Shown: positions 33,492-43,910 of the stretch, piece after piece
Layout: every line of letters begins with the position of its first letter
Numbering within the stretch: position 1 is the first letter of the stretch
NCBI GenBank assembly: GCA_029204225.1
Contig: CM055092.1
Span: 66,006,923 to 66,070,922 of the forward strand
Reading direction: 5' to 3'
Length of the DNA: 64,000 nt
DNA from: Diphasiastrum complanatum
Lineage: Eukaryota; Streptophyta; Lycopodiopsida; Lycopodiales; Lycopodiaceae
Translations under genes and position numbers: made by a program
The notes under the pieces: model-generated
Databases searched by the model: none
What the model saw: only the letters and a program-made list of their open reading frames with translations
Told to the model about the DNA's origin: nothing

Positions 33492-34586
33492 GGTGGAGAA
33501 ATGGAAGATATTGTAGCCACTTAAAAAGTCAAATTGTGGGCCATAGATTTCTTCGACCGTCTAGAAAATGCTTGTCAGGGATAGATCTTTTAGTGACTCC
33601 GTCCAAATATGGCTTGGACTAATGGCTTCGCAATAATATTGCAGCCAGCCATTTTACCAGGTAGAAAGGCCACTAAACAATCCATTCCCAAATACAAAAA
33701 CTCAGCCAAGTGGAAAGATTGCGAAGGCAAGGTAATTACACATCAAAGCACAAGATAAGTACCTTAATATTGGGTTCTATATCACCAAAATCATAGCCTC
33801 CTGGAATATCAGGAATATTAAGAAGCTCGTCCACTCTCCAGCCTGGAACCGTTTCGGTTAGGAACTCCGATATACTGCTCTTTCTTGAAACATTTCCAAA
33901 TCTGCTCTGACCGCCAGATTTTGATATTATTGTATCTGAATTTTCTCTTGCATTGAGCTTTTCGTTGGTCATCGGGTGAGCAGACTCGGAAAGAGGTTGT
34001 GTACAAAGCACCTTTGTGTGCATCATGGCATTCGCTTTTCGAGATGCAGGGCACAATAACGCCCCCGCAGCAGGTCGAGGAGAGCCTGGTGTCCCCAAAG
34101 CACTTAGCGCAACTCTTGCTCCCGTCACAAGGAACCTTTGATGATTTGAGGAAATCGTGTTAATAGTATGTATAGACACATCGCAGTTTCTGCACAGTAA
34201 AGCTCGATCCTCCATACAGAAAAAATAGCCTGTCTTCTCCTGCAAGAACAGTTGACAATAAAGGTTAACTCGTACACGACCACATCACTTAAGATACAGG
34301 ATAAATCCTCCTTCGATCATCCAAAGAACCGGGAACATTTGATAAAGAACTTTGGTAGCACAGCAACCACACATGATAAGGAAAAATAAGGCATATCATG
34401 AACCTGGCAAATATCACAGCGGGGCGAGTCAACGATAGGATTGATCAGAGGCACGCGCTGATGCTTGTTTGCTAGCTTATTTGCCTCGTGGACCTCAACA
34501 TCACACTCCGAACACAAAGCCGCTTCGTCTGCAGAACATATTATAGTGGCTTCCGCTTTCTCGCATACATCACATAATATTCTCAT
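24480..34586 (-). CDS. Double B-box zinc-finger transcription factor, BBX20-22 type (3 exons)
   Basis: Three exons (34586-34404, 34239-33763, 24764-24480), all phase 0 with GT...AG junctions (CAG|GTTCAT, AAG|GTACTT; acceptors TTGCAG and CTTCAG), give a 314-residue protein. B-box 1 (residues about 5-45) and B-box 2 (57-97) keep their Cys/Asp/His zinc ligands. No CCT domain follows, which marks structure group [15 protein letters not shown] mirrors the SxSISEYL-PGW motif of BBX20-22. In exon 3, [12 protein letters not shown] matches the VPQIQSPPTASGL stretch of Arabidopsis BBX22, and VPDLG at 291-295 is the VP-type motif used by group IV members to bind COP1. Such proteins act in the nucleus with HY5 in light signalling. 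I chose the ATG at 34586 because family members begin M(K/R)IxCDVCE; upstream in-frame ATGs exist. Orthology within BBX20-25 is not settled. Intron 2 (9.0 kb) holds a hAT element. Confidence 0.85.
27150..27190. repeat. (TA)n microsatellite at left hAT boundary
   Basis: TA-rich tract of about 40 bp immediately outside the left terminal inverted repeat. A matching tract lies at the right boundary. Confidence 0.9.
27191..27276 (+). repeat. Left terminal inverted repeat of hAT element
   Basis: Begins CATAGTACCCCCTGGTACTG. It pairs imperfectly in inverted orientation with 33366-33452 and carries three GGTACC words. Confidence 0.75.
27401..27580. repeat. ~87 bp subterminal tandem repeat (two copies)
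   Basis: A unit beginning GCACATGGGCACTGTGGGTG starts at 27401 and again at 27488, with the first bases of a third at 27574. The copies are over 90% alike. Confidence 0.88.
27820..28137 (+). CDS. Charged coiled-coil-like ORF inside hAT element, function unknown
   Basis: Starting at the ATG at 27820, this frame encodes about 105 residues that are very rich in Glu, Arg, Lys and Gln ([40 protein letters not shown]) with a Pro-rich hinge (EPEPPAPA) in between. The two charged segments look like long helices. No known domain is recognised. It runs opposite to the transposase and lies at the left end of the element, so it would be a second gene of the transposon. The TGA at 28135 is followed by 15 further in-frame codons with an acidic bias ([11 protein letters not shown]) up to another TGA at 28183, so the original end was probably 28185. 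Codon use and GC content resemble the rest of the element, not the flanks. Confidence 0.5.
   Translation: MAECIPPKPEGEARRKLEEDIQRHNERHRKQEADIREMLRQTRQRNPEPEPPAPAVDHVLAVELDLDEQIGMNFTRRQLIMVKERAARRQANQEAARANREAEQE
28713..30057 (-). pseudogene. C-terminal tail of hAT transposase: Pro-rich region and AT-hooks
   Basis: Three successive open minus-strand segments continue from the dimerisation region. The first (29976-29755) reads [16 protein letters not shown] and W(M)[11 protein letters not shown]. The second (29714-29247) is a Pro/Ala/Ser-rich linker. The third (29099-28713) has two AT-hook-like cores, RKRPGRPKG (29033-29007) and GRRGRPCR (28970-28947), and an acidic Ser-rich end. Stops separate the segments. 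Whether all belonged to one polypeptide is inferred from orientation and order. Confidence 0.5.
30058..33056 (-). pseudogene. hAT transposase (BED finger, DUF659-like, dimerisation), broken
   Basis: Read 33056 to 30058. A BED-type finger lies at about 33,020-32,860, with the second Cys of its C-x2-C replaced by Arg and a stop in place of the residue before GHLLG. A Pro-rich linker follows. The DUF659-like region (about 32,190-31,180) shows [41 protein letters not shown] and TPCAAHDI. Then come [12 protein letters not shown] and [15 protein letters not shown], and the hAT dimerisation motif [22 protein letters not shown], continuing after an apparent intron to [19 protein letters not shown]. 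Apparent introns have GT/AG ends (for example GAG|GTAAGC near 31,185 and CAG|GTATGC near 30,725). Lesions include stops near 33,030, 32,917 and 32,033, a frameshift at a G9 run (31,809-31,817) and another near 31,770. It cannot encode an active enzyme as it stands. Confidence 0.8.
33366..33452 (-). repeat. Right terminal inverted repeat of hAT element
   Basis: On the minus strand it begins CATAGGTCCCGCGGTACTGG. It carries five GGTACC words and is followed on the plus strand by about 36 bp of TA repeat. Confidence 0.75.
33453..33488. repeat. (TA)n microsatellite at right hAT boundary
   Basis: Pure TA run of about 36 bp directly abutting the right terminal inverted repeat. Confidence 0.95.
33763..34239 (-). 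CDS. BBX exon 2 (B-box 2 and linker)
   Basis: 159 codons. It starts at [16 protein letters not shown] and ends DIEPNIK before a GTACTT donor. It includes the SISEFL...PGW motif. Confidence 0.88.
34404..34586 (-). CDS. BBX exon 1 (B-box 1)
   Basis: 61 codons, from MRILCDVCE to CDICQ. It contains all of B-box 1 and the first Cys pair of B-box 2, the usual split point in this family. Confidence 0.9.
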
Positions 34587-34871
34587 TTTCGACTTTGCCC
34601 TCTCTGCTCCTTCATCTAGCCTCGCCATCCACTGCTTACAAGCGCCAAAACATATGCCACAAGGGAGCACAAAACTTTATAAGATCTTCGCACCTGCCTC
34701 TTTGCAGGAAACAAATGGAGTGGCAAGCAATCACAACGAAATATCGTAAAAGACAGAGACGCTACTCCAATAATTAGTGAGTTCGTTAGGACTTCCGTAC
34801 CTCTCCTTGAGGTCAAGAGTTGGACTCCAATCCGCCGCACAAGTGACATACGAGAGAAAAAAAAGGCGGAA
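34587..34871 (-). promoter_or_regulatory. Presumed 5' UTR/promoter region of BBX gene
   Basis: Lies directly upstream of the chosen BBX start and downstream of the tandem repeat. I see no unambiguous TATA box or G-box. The role is inferred from position only. Confidence 0.3.
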
Positions 34872-35830
34872 ACCAGCAAACAACCACAAGAAACAATGCC
34901 TTATCAAACACAATAATACGGTGATCAACTACCATACAGCGAGGGTTTTTCTTCTTTTAGTTCCGCGGGGCTCACAACCACATACAATCTTTCGTTGAAG
35001 AAATGTTCAAAAAACGCAAAAATCAATTGGAAGGCGAAGAAATATCAAACAGACAACAGAGACCAGCAAACAACCACAAAATATACTACCTTATCAATAC
35101 CAAAACAATAAAATAATAATGGTCTAGCAAACACAATCACCTGATAATCGAAAATCGTAAAGTCAGTTTACAGATACATTGAAACTCTCATTAGATTAAA
35201 ACAGTTCTGGTAACACTAGAATCAAGTGGAAGACGAAGAAATATCAGAGAGGATAGAAAAAAAATAGAGACCAGCAAACAACCACAAAGGATACTGCCTT
35301 ATCAATACCACAACAATAAAGTAATACTTTTACTGGTTTAGCAAACACAATTGTGCGATAATCAAATATCATACAGCCAGTTCACCAAGACGTTGAAACT
35401 CTCATAAAATTAGTTCAGAAAACACAAGAATCAGGCAAAAAAATATCAAAGAGGATTGCTAAAAAAACAGAGACCACCAGTAAACAACCATAAGAGATAT
35501 TGGCTTAGCAAACACAAACAGGAGACGATCAAATATCATACAGCCAAGTCACAAATACATTCAATGTATTGAAACTCTCATCAAAACAGTTCAGAAAACA
35601 CAAAATCAAGTGGAAGGGAAAAACATATCCAAGCGGATCGCGAAAAACAGAGACGAGAAACACAAGAACGAGCAACAGTGTGTGTATGGCTCAGCCTCGT
35701 CGCCCCTCTCCATGGTGATCAAATATCGTACATGAAAGCCAGCTCACAAATACATCCACAAATTTTCATTAAAAACCAAAAAACAGTTCACAAAACACAA
35801 CACAGGCCCTCCAGGATATAGGAAAGAGGC
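34872..35830 (-). repeat. ~200 bp tandem repeat, about five units, upstream of BBX
   Basis: Units start with AGACCAGCAAACAACCACA or a close variant at about 34872, 35062, 35270, 35473 and 35653 (spacings 190, 208, 203 and 180). Each continues through CCTTATCAATACC-type, GATAATCAAATATCATACAGCC-type and TTGAAACTCTCAT-type segments to GAAGAAATATCA. Neighbouring units look roughly 70-85% alike, and the last is the most diverged. No coding content. Confidence 0.88.
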
Positions 35831-36090
35831 CTCACCACCACTTAATAATAATACTACTCAATTTTTTTTTAACTTCATAAATCAACTATTGGTTGGTGAT
35901 TGTTATATACCCCATCCCACGCAATTTACAAGGTAATATCTCCTTAGATGTCACTCATTACATAATGGTCTCGATTTAAGATGACTCCTTTTCGAATGCA
36001 GTCAACAACTCTACCCAATGCCCATACACCCCCACTATGATGTACATAATAATGAGTTTTTTAGGAAGGATTTCCAAAAATTGACTTTAT

Positions 36091-36149
<59 letters not shown>

Positions 36150-36559
36150 CTTCCAAAGGCCATAGACAGTATAGGTTTTCAATTGTATCAAGGAATTAGT
36201 GCTCAAGAAAATCGGCGAAATATAAAAATGAGATCGGCATAATTTATCAAAAATTGATATCATAAAATTCCTAATGATTTTTTATATATGTGTGTAAATC
36301 CTTTTGTGTAATAGCCTTCAAAAAATCGAAAACCTTTAAAAAAATGCAACTTTTTTTAGGATAACTAAAAAATTATTCTCGAGCACTGCAAGAAACTTGC
36401 TTCTGTGGTGTATGTCAATGTTCTAGAAAGTCAACAAAGTGTAGAATTGGAATGGGCATTATTTTTTAAAAGTCAATATCATGAACCAATTTTCATCATG
36501 GACTTACAAAATGGATTGCTAAAAACTTTATTGCAAGGGCTAGGTCCTTTAGATGCACC
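35831..36559. other. Intergenic with (GT)n(GA)n at 36092-36149
   Basis: AT-rich, no gene recognised. It holds one compound microsatellite of about 43 bp GT and 15 bp GA, like the one at 5121. Confidence 0.6.
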
Positions 36560-37680
36560 TCTATATGCAAATATAAATAACAAAAAAATCATGTCCCTCT
36601 CCTTTTACTGCATGCATCCATGCGCCCTGAACTCGAATGATGCACTAACATCATTACCAATAAGAATAAAGATTAATTAAAGATTATCTATTTGCATTCA
36701 CAAAATCATGTCATATATGTTGTAATATCGCTACTCATGCACACACTTTGAATAGGATATACGTATCGGCCTTATTTATAATAATATTGGGCGGTTATAA
36801 CATATTTCTATGTACGATTGGTAGGTATTAATATTCAAATACATCAGGTATATATCACTTAGAGAACCAATGATTGTCGAGAACTATGCGTAAAGGGTTG
36901 GCTAATACATATATTGATACCCTATCAATAATTGGCCTCATACCCAGAACCCGCTAAACATTGCTAATAAGTAAGACTTCAATCGATATTTATAAACGAT
37001 GGATACATTAAAACAGGAAGTTTCATAGGCTTGAAATTGGCTATTAATATTTTGCTTAAGCTAACAATTTTAAGAACATACTAGCAATGTGAGCCCGCAA
37101 GTCTACGGGCGGGCGACGTTTAAGGCGGGCAGAGCCGGTGGGTGGGCAAAGGGAAGGAAAATTTGAAAAACCTTCATGTTTTTTTCTGGGCAGGGTCAGG
37201 CTGCCCGTGGGGCAACGCGACCGCTGTCCGGAAAAAAAAAAAAAAAAAAAAAACATGAAGGAAAATTTTAAAAAGAAGGGTCTCGGGCCAACGCTAATGC
37301 TACCCGTCACAATGTGAGCACTGCCAGGATAGCGTGAGTTGCCCGCTCACACTATTATTTTAATTATAATAGATATTTAATAGTCAACTGATATAGAATT
37401 TAAAAGTTCATATACATTGTTTATACTTACGCCAAAATTTTAAGAAAGCTGTAAATATCATGACATTGGCTAGTTTTAAAAAATGGGGATCTTTTTTAGT
37501 ACTAAAAGTAATCACACTCAACCAACATTGAATTCAACTTTAAACACCCATAAAAATATCTTATTTTTCTATTGAATTCTTATGAGAGTCAAATTTTTTA
37601 ATACCAAGGTGGGGTACTCCGCTAGTTGATAAAGTGTTGCACCTCATTGTTTATACTTAGACCAAGGGGTACTATAAATT
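36560..37680. repeat. Repeat family R1, copy B
   Basis: Full-length partner of 16131-17262, about 95% identical by eye. Its A-tract is 22 bases (37232-37253) against 35 in copy A. The hairpin arms are conserved. Confidence 0.85.
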
Positions 37681-37829
37681 GAAGAAAAATGTCATATTGT
37701 GGAATTGTCTAGTTTCAAAAAATAGAAAATCTTTTAATACCAAGATCATGACTATTTTTTCTTTTTCTCTCGAAAGAAGTTAACCATAGATTAATGACTT
37801 TTTACAAAAGTACATGAAAAGCTCAAAGA

Positions 37830-38089
37830 AGCATAAGTTTTTTGGCTTCCTTGAAAAGAAGTAGGGGGCCGATGACAAAGTCGCCCTTCCCAAATTCCTT
37901 ACTATTCCTTTCTAGCCAAATGTTCCAAAGAGTAATTATTGTAATGCATTGCCAAAAAGCATTTCACAAGAGAAGCATAGTTGGAATGGATTCGTCTGTA
38001 AAGGAGAGAAAGAGAAGTCATAGAGGGATTGAGAAGACCAAAACCTCCAAGTTTCTTAGGAATAGTACAGATATCCCCAATTAAGGAGA
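37830..38089 (-). pseudogene. LINE RT C-terminal fragment
   Basis: Minus-strand translation from about 38,080 reads IPKKLGGFGLLNPSMTSLSL, the (C/V)PK-x-GGLGLRN segment that follows RT in plant LINEs, then decays. Stops are present. The fragment ends where a copia LTR begins. Confidence 0.55.
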
Positions 38090-38423
38090 TGTTAGAATAA
38101 GTAAGCCCGAGTTTCTCTTACAATTCTAGGACTACTTCATGTTTTAGCAATGATTTTAAGTTCTTTCTATTTATGTAACAATTCGCATGTATGCTAGTTT
38201 GACGGTACATACTGAATAGAGCCCGTAATGGGGACCATAACACCATGCAGCGATGCTCCCAAAAAATAAGACTGTATATATCTATCTACTCTTTAGTCTT
38301 TTTGGTGAATATAGTTCATGTAGTGTTCTCTTGGGTTGAGGAGTAATCTCTCTTTCAATTTATTTGTGTGTATGTTGATTGCTTGCAAATTAGCTAACTA
38401 CACTGCTAGTAAGATCCTTGACA
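38090..38423 (+). repeat. Copia-type LTR (334 bp) with primer binding site
   Basis: Begins TGTTAGAATAAG and ends TCCTTGACA, immediately followed by TGGTATCAGAGCC (38424-38436), the initiator-Met-tRNA primer binding site of plant copia elements. No partner LTR is visible in the window; only about 0.5 kb of leader follows before rearranged copia coding fragments. Confidence 0.8.
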
Positions 38424-38940
38424 TGGTATCAGAGCCTCGATGTGGTGCAGTTAGGTGAAAGCTGAATTTTGGGAGAATTCGAGGAACTGTTTACGCAAAT
38501 TATTCAGTACGTACTAGGGAATTGAATCCTCAGTATAGACTATTGGCTTGATCCGTTAGAAAGGCCGGAAGATAGCCGAAATTCCAAGCTTATTGGAACA
38601 AGCAAGGTTGCTGAGGAAAGCAGACAATTCACACTTGATTATGCATCAATTGCCATGCTGTCAATTCTAGCATAAATCTAGTAGTAGGACGACCTACTGT
38701 GAGTGCTAATTAGCCATAAGAATCTCAGAAAAACATGAAGGGAGTCCAAGAAAGTGTCTTTCTTGAAGGAGCCAGGTTTTCTACCCTGACAACCGTATAA
38801 TTCTCTGCATAGGAAGTATCTTTCTAAGCTGTAAACACACAGTGCAGGGTGTTGTGGTACAATGTGAATGTTTGCATATGGTCGTGGACGTAGGATCTTT
38901 TACATTAACATCAAGAATGTTAGATCCAAAACCATCATCA
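38424..38940 (+). other. Primer binding site and leader of the 38.1 kb copia remnant
   Basis: TGGTATCAGAGCC at 38424-38436, then about 500 bp without a reading frame, as expected for an untranslated leader. gag is missing. Confidence 0.55.
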
Positions 38941-39488
38941 TCAATCATACTTTTGGAATGTTTTCCTCATCAAAAATGACATCTCCCTTGCATTTTTGAA
39001 CTTAACAAAGACATCGTACACTTCAGCTTTGCTCTTTAGTAGATAAATCCAACAAAATCTACTAAAATCATCAATGAAAGTTACATACATCTTATCTCCA
39101 CTATTGCTAATTGTAGTAATAATTCCATGAATATCCAAATGTACAACTTGAAAAGGCTTTGTAGATCTACAAGATGTAGATCTAGTAGAGTCTATGTGAC
39201 TTTGACAAAGCACAAGCCTCACAAACATGATTGACGTTTCAAGGTACTTGGAAGACCAATCACAACTTGCTTTCTAGCCATTACCTCCAATGACTTGAAG
39301 TTGAGTTGTCCCATCCTTTTATGCCAAGCCTCTTGAATAGGTATTTGCTCTCTTGCAACACATCCAACTTGGTTAGCAATAACACAAGCATCTAGTTTGA
39401 ACAAGTTCCCTTGCCTTTTACCTTTTGCAATCAAGATATCCTTCCTTTTGATCATACAAGCATCTCCATTAAACTCAACGTTGAGGCC
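38941..39488 (-). pseudogene. Copia protease end to integrase fragment (minus)
   Basis: The minus strand encodes NVEFNGDACMIKRKDILIAK (protease tail), WHKRMGQLNFKSLEVM (pre-integrase, with Q for the usual H) and an integrase start (FQVVHLDIHG, VTFIDDFSRFCWIYLLKSK). Frameshifts are present. It is joined head to head with an opposite-strand copia piece. Confidence 0.75.
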
Positions 39489-39890
39489 TTTACTTAGTGA
39501 GAAGGCTCTCTTATGGCATCAAGCTTCTCCTCTTTCACCTTCAAGAAAGATGATTCTTGGTATATTGATAGTGAAGCATCTTCACATATGTGTAGCTCCA
39601 AGGATTCCTTTTCATCTATTATGCCTTATGAAGGATCAAGAAGTCCATCTACATTGCAAGTGATCAAGATAGCAAAATTGAAGGAGTAGGGACTATTCCC
39701 TTGAAGCTTTCATCATCAAAAGTTCTAACTGTACACAAGGTTCTTTTTGTTCCCAAATTTACGAAGAATCTTTTAAGTGTTGGCCAATTACTTGATGGTG
39801 GCATTGATGTCAATTTCCATATTGAAAATTGTGTGATCAAGAAGGACGGTGAGATCCTTGCTCATGGATCAAGATATGAAGGCATCTAGA
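39489..39890 (+). pseudogene. Copia protease fragment (plus)
   Basis: The plus strand encodes DDSWYIDSEASSHMCSSKDS (the catalytic D-S-G reads D-S-E), then VHKVLFVPKFTKNLLSVGQLLDGGIDV and HGSRYEG. One frameshift lies near 39,690. It covers the same protease end as the minus-strand neighbour, so two copies meet head to head near 39,489. Confidence 0.75.
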
Positions 39891-39907
39891 GTGCAAAATC
39901 TCTTGAT

Positions 39908-40764
<857 letters not shown>

Positions 40765-41253
40765 CATTTTGTGATCTTTTGTTGTCCTATGAGAGAGGGA
40801 AATAAGCTTTGGAGGCTTGGAACCAAAATTACCTTCTAGCATTGAGCAACCTCTCCAAAGAAAGATGAAAGCTCCACAGCATCAATCATGAAAGGCTAAA
40901 GAAGAAAAAATTGAAGGCCCAATGCATAGAAAGGACAACAATCCCGATAGAAAGCAAGAAAATTTTAGCTTTGACTTATCAGCTCTGTTCAAAAGAAATT
41001 ATATTCTAATTCTAGGCAAAGCGTGTTTTTCAAAATATTGCTTCTCGGACTCTTTGCCTTCCTCTCGAGGGCTAGTAGGAGGCATCAAATGCTTCATCTT
41101 ATTGGATTTCTGATCAAGCATTAGGGGAGGAAGACTCGCAGCTCGTTTTAGAATCTCTTGGAAGAAAGGGAGGCAGAAGAAAGGTAGGAGGGGATCGTAA
41201 AAATCCCATGTTGAGCCCAAATGTCTAACGAAAAGGACTCTTTAAAGAGCGTA
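40765..41253. other. 489 bp insertion relative to copy A
   Basis: Splits the alignment between CAAT and GATGCTT. No clear terminal repeat, target duplication or recognisable protein. A minus-strand frame of 73 codons (40999-41220) is not recognised. Confidence 0.6.
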
Positions 41254-41287
41254 GATGCTTGATTTCGAAATTTAAATGCTTACTTTA

Positions 41288-42832
41288 AATTCCATCAGCC
41301 TCTCACATGTGTGGGAAGTACACTTGAACTTTACACACCCATTTGAACTTCAAATCTTCAAGTAAACTATTGGTTAGAGTCGCCCTCCTTCAAATTGATT
41401 TTAGCACCAATGCTTTGTGCAAAATGAAGAGCTTTAGATCAATATCAAAGCTCTTAGACTTAGATCTGATTCCATGTGAAATTTCAGAGAAATGGACTCA
41501 ATTTGATCTACAAAATATCAATAAGAGTGATTGGTAACTTGGAATCTTGATTTATATCAAAACTAGCATCCAAATCTAGCTTCTACTTGACAATTTTTAT
41601 ATATCCAAGCAAGAACAACCAAAAATAATGATCCAAAGGCTTCACACGTGTGAAGTATAGCAAGTGTACGACCTAATAATAGCAAATAAGTTAGGCATTC
41701 GTCCACAAAGAACTTGCTTAAGAGAGTGAAAACACCAAGATTGCTCCCAAATCAATGTTTCTCATCATTAGCCTCCCAATGGATCTCACGTGGATGATAT
41801 ACAAAATCTTCATAATCTCTCTCTAAGCCATATCCGACACATGTGAGACAGCTCATAGTGCTTATCCATATCCACTTTGGCTAAAGTTCCACTAATTTGC
41901 CACATCATCATTGGTGGCTAGTGTTGAGCTTCTAGATTCCTACAATCTAGGAGATAACTCCTATAATTTAGGAGATTTGGCATTTAACTCATATGAAAAG
42001 TATATACAATGGATTTGAACTCAATACTTGATATTTCACACGTGGGAGACCATTGCTACCCATGTGATATAGCATTTTCTACCACTAGAATGGTGCCAAG
42101 GGGCATAGTATTACTAAACTAGTTTTTGGCCAATTTGACCACTAGTTTCCGAATTAAATGAGATGTACAACCTATATGATCTATCTAAATGACTTAGGCA
42201 TAGATTTCACACGTGGGAACAGGCTCCACACATGTATAATGATGATACGTACAAGTCATTATGGTATTTACAAGATTTGATCAAGTTAGCTTTTGCCAAT
42301 TATAACATATCCAACCAGATTTCACTGTACGGATAAAGAGTTCTATCACCACTCATTCTATGTGGCTATTTCATATTGGTCTTGAGGGCTTTTAAATCCA
42401 CTTTTGGTGAGTATCTTGCACAAACATTCACTTGTTCTAACGATCAGTATCCATCAAAAATATATCAAACAAGTAACCAATTTCAAAGTTTAACCAAATA
42501 TGAAATTCAACAGAAAAGAAAAAAATTCAATTTTAATTTCAACTTGGGAGTACCATACTCCAAAAGTTAAAATAACATTATAGTATAAATTGCTGACAAA
42601 TTCATTATGGTTTCTTCTGTCAATTTAAAATTATCTATACCCGAGAAATATTTTAGCTTTAGTGAAAACACTGTGACTAATTTTGACTGATAAATTCAGT
42701 ATAGTCGATTCACTAATCTTAACTCATTCCATAGATAACGAAAAAAATGATTGAAATTTTGATTTTTCAAAAAAAAACTCGATTTCTGGCACAGTTTACG
42801 TAAATTCAAAAATTCTGACGAAAATACTATTA
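41288..42832 (-). repeat. Duplicated block 4, copy B: copia LTR-like sequence
   Basis: Collinear with 20932-22440. An initiator-Met-like priming word (TGGAATCAGATC on the minus strand) ends at 41474, and LTR-like sequence begins at 41475. It includes a CACACGTGTG palindrome at 41643. Only one of the two tandem units of copy A is present. Confidence 0.7.
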
Positions 42833-43910
42833 GTACAATAGGTAATCGAAATTGAAAAATCAAAATATTGTTTGATTCCTAATGTTATTAAGCCAATGTC
42901 TATCTTGCATGCAAAGCACACTACATCAGTCATAAAATGTTATTACGAAATTTTTACGTAAACTTCAGTTTTACGGAATTTGTCAACCAACTTCCCAAAT
43001 TTGTGACCCAACCGTCAGAGCACATGTGTACGACCACTCAAATCGACTGTAAATCCCTCATGCATGTCAGAATCACACTCATAGTCAACATGCAATCAAT
43101 CCATCCAAGCACAGTACCACAAATTAGGGAAAAGACTAGCATGCAATAAGAACAATTATGGATTTTGTCAATTTTGCTCACAAAACTACCAAAATTTTAA
43201 ACGGCCATAACTTTGGCTACAATATACCAAATCAAGTGTTGTAAAGCACAGAGGGAGACCAAGTGACCGAGATGCTTGCCACATCATCTTGCCACCTAGG
43301 CTACACACGTGTGAGAACAGAGTGTCGCAAAATCTGTAGTAGGGTGCACTTCTAGCAGGTCATATGATGTAAAATCAATCAAACACCTCCCCAAGCTCAA
43401 AAGTGATGTTTCCAACAATCTTAAATGGTCTATTAGGCTTCCGTGAAGCATTCATATAGAAGTAGTATAGGTTGAGAACGAAGATTTCTTGGTTTGTAGA
43501 AGTCAAAATAGTCAAACTTGATGGAGATGGAGCACCTTACAGGATCTTACTGAGGTGTTGTGATTGCACAAGATTGATCAAAGAACAGCATACTTGAAAG
43601 AGTACAATGGCATACATCTGACTGAAAAATCTAACTTCTTACTATGAGGAATGAATGTTTGAAATAATTCTAAGTGCTCAGTATGGGAAAAAAATAGGCT
43701 GCTCATGGATAGAGAGAGAAAATCAATGCTAGAACACTCGAGTAGAGAGAGAATGAGTGCAAAACACCAAAATCTCACTATTCACAATATGGCAAAACAT
43801 GCCAAGATTTTCCTACATCAAAGAGACTCGAATTCCTACAGTGGAGTTGCATGGAAAGTCCACTTAACTCAGTTAACTCAACTACGAAGGATCCACATGT
43901 GTAACTGCAT
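42833..43910. other. AT-rich stretch, probably LTR or leader sequence
   Basis: No coding content. CACACGTGTG at 43304-43313 suggests it belongs to the same copia LTR family. Copy A lacks it. Confidence 0.4.

Larger units (their letters stand above)
24765..33762 (-). other. BBX intron 2, 8,998 bp
   Basis: About 70% of this intron is one hAT-type element (27191-33452), in the same orientation as the host gene's coding strand. The remaining 2.4 kb on the exon 3 side and 0.3 kb on the exon 2 side are AT-rich, without a recognisable gene. Confidence 0.75.

Noticed and set aside
34872-35830. CRISPR-like array
   Set aside because: Units of about 200 bp are contiguous and diverged throughout, with no short repeat/spacer alternation, in a plant nuclear context.
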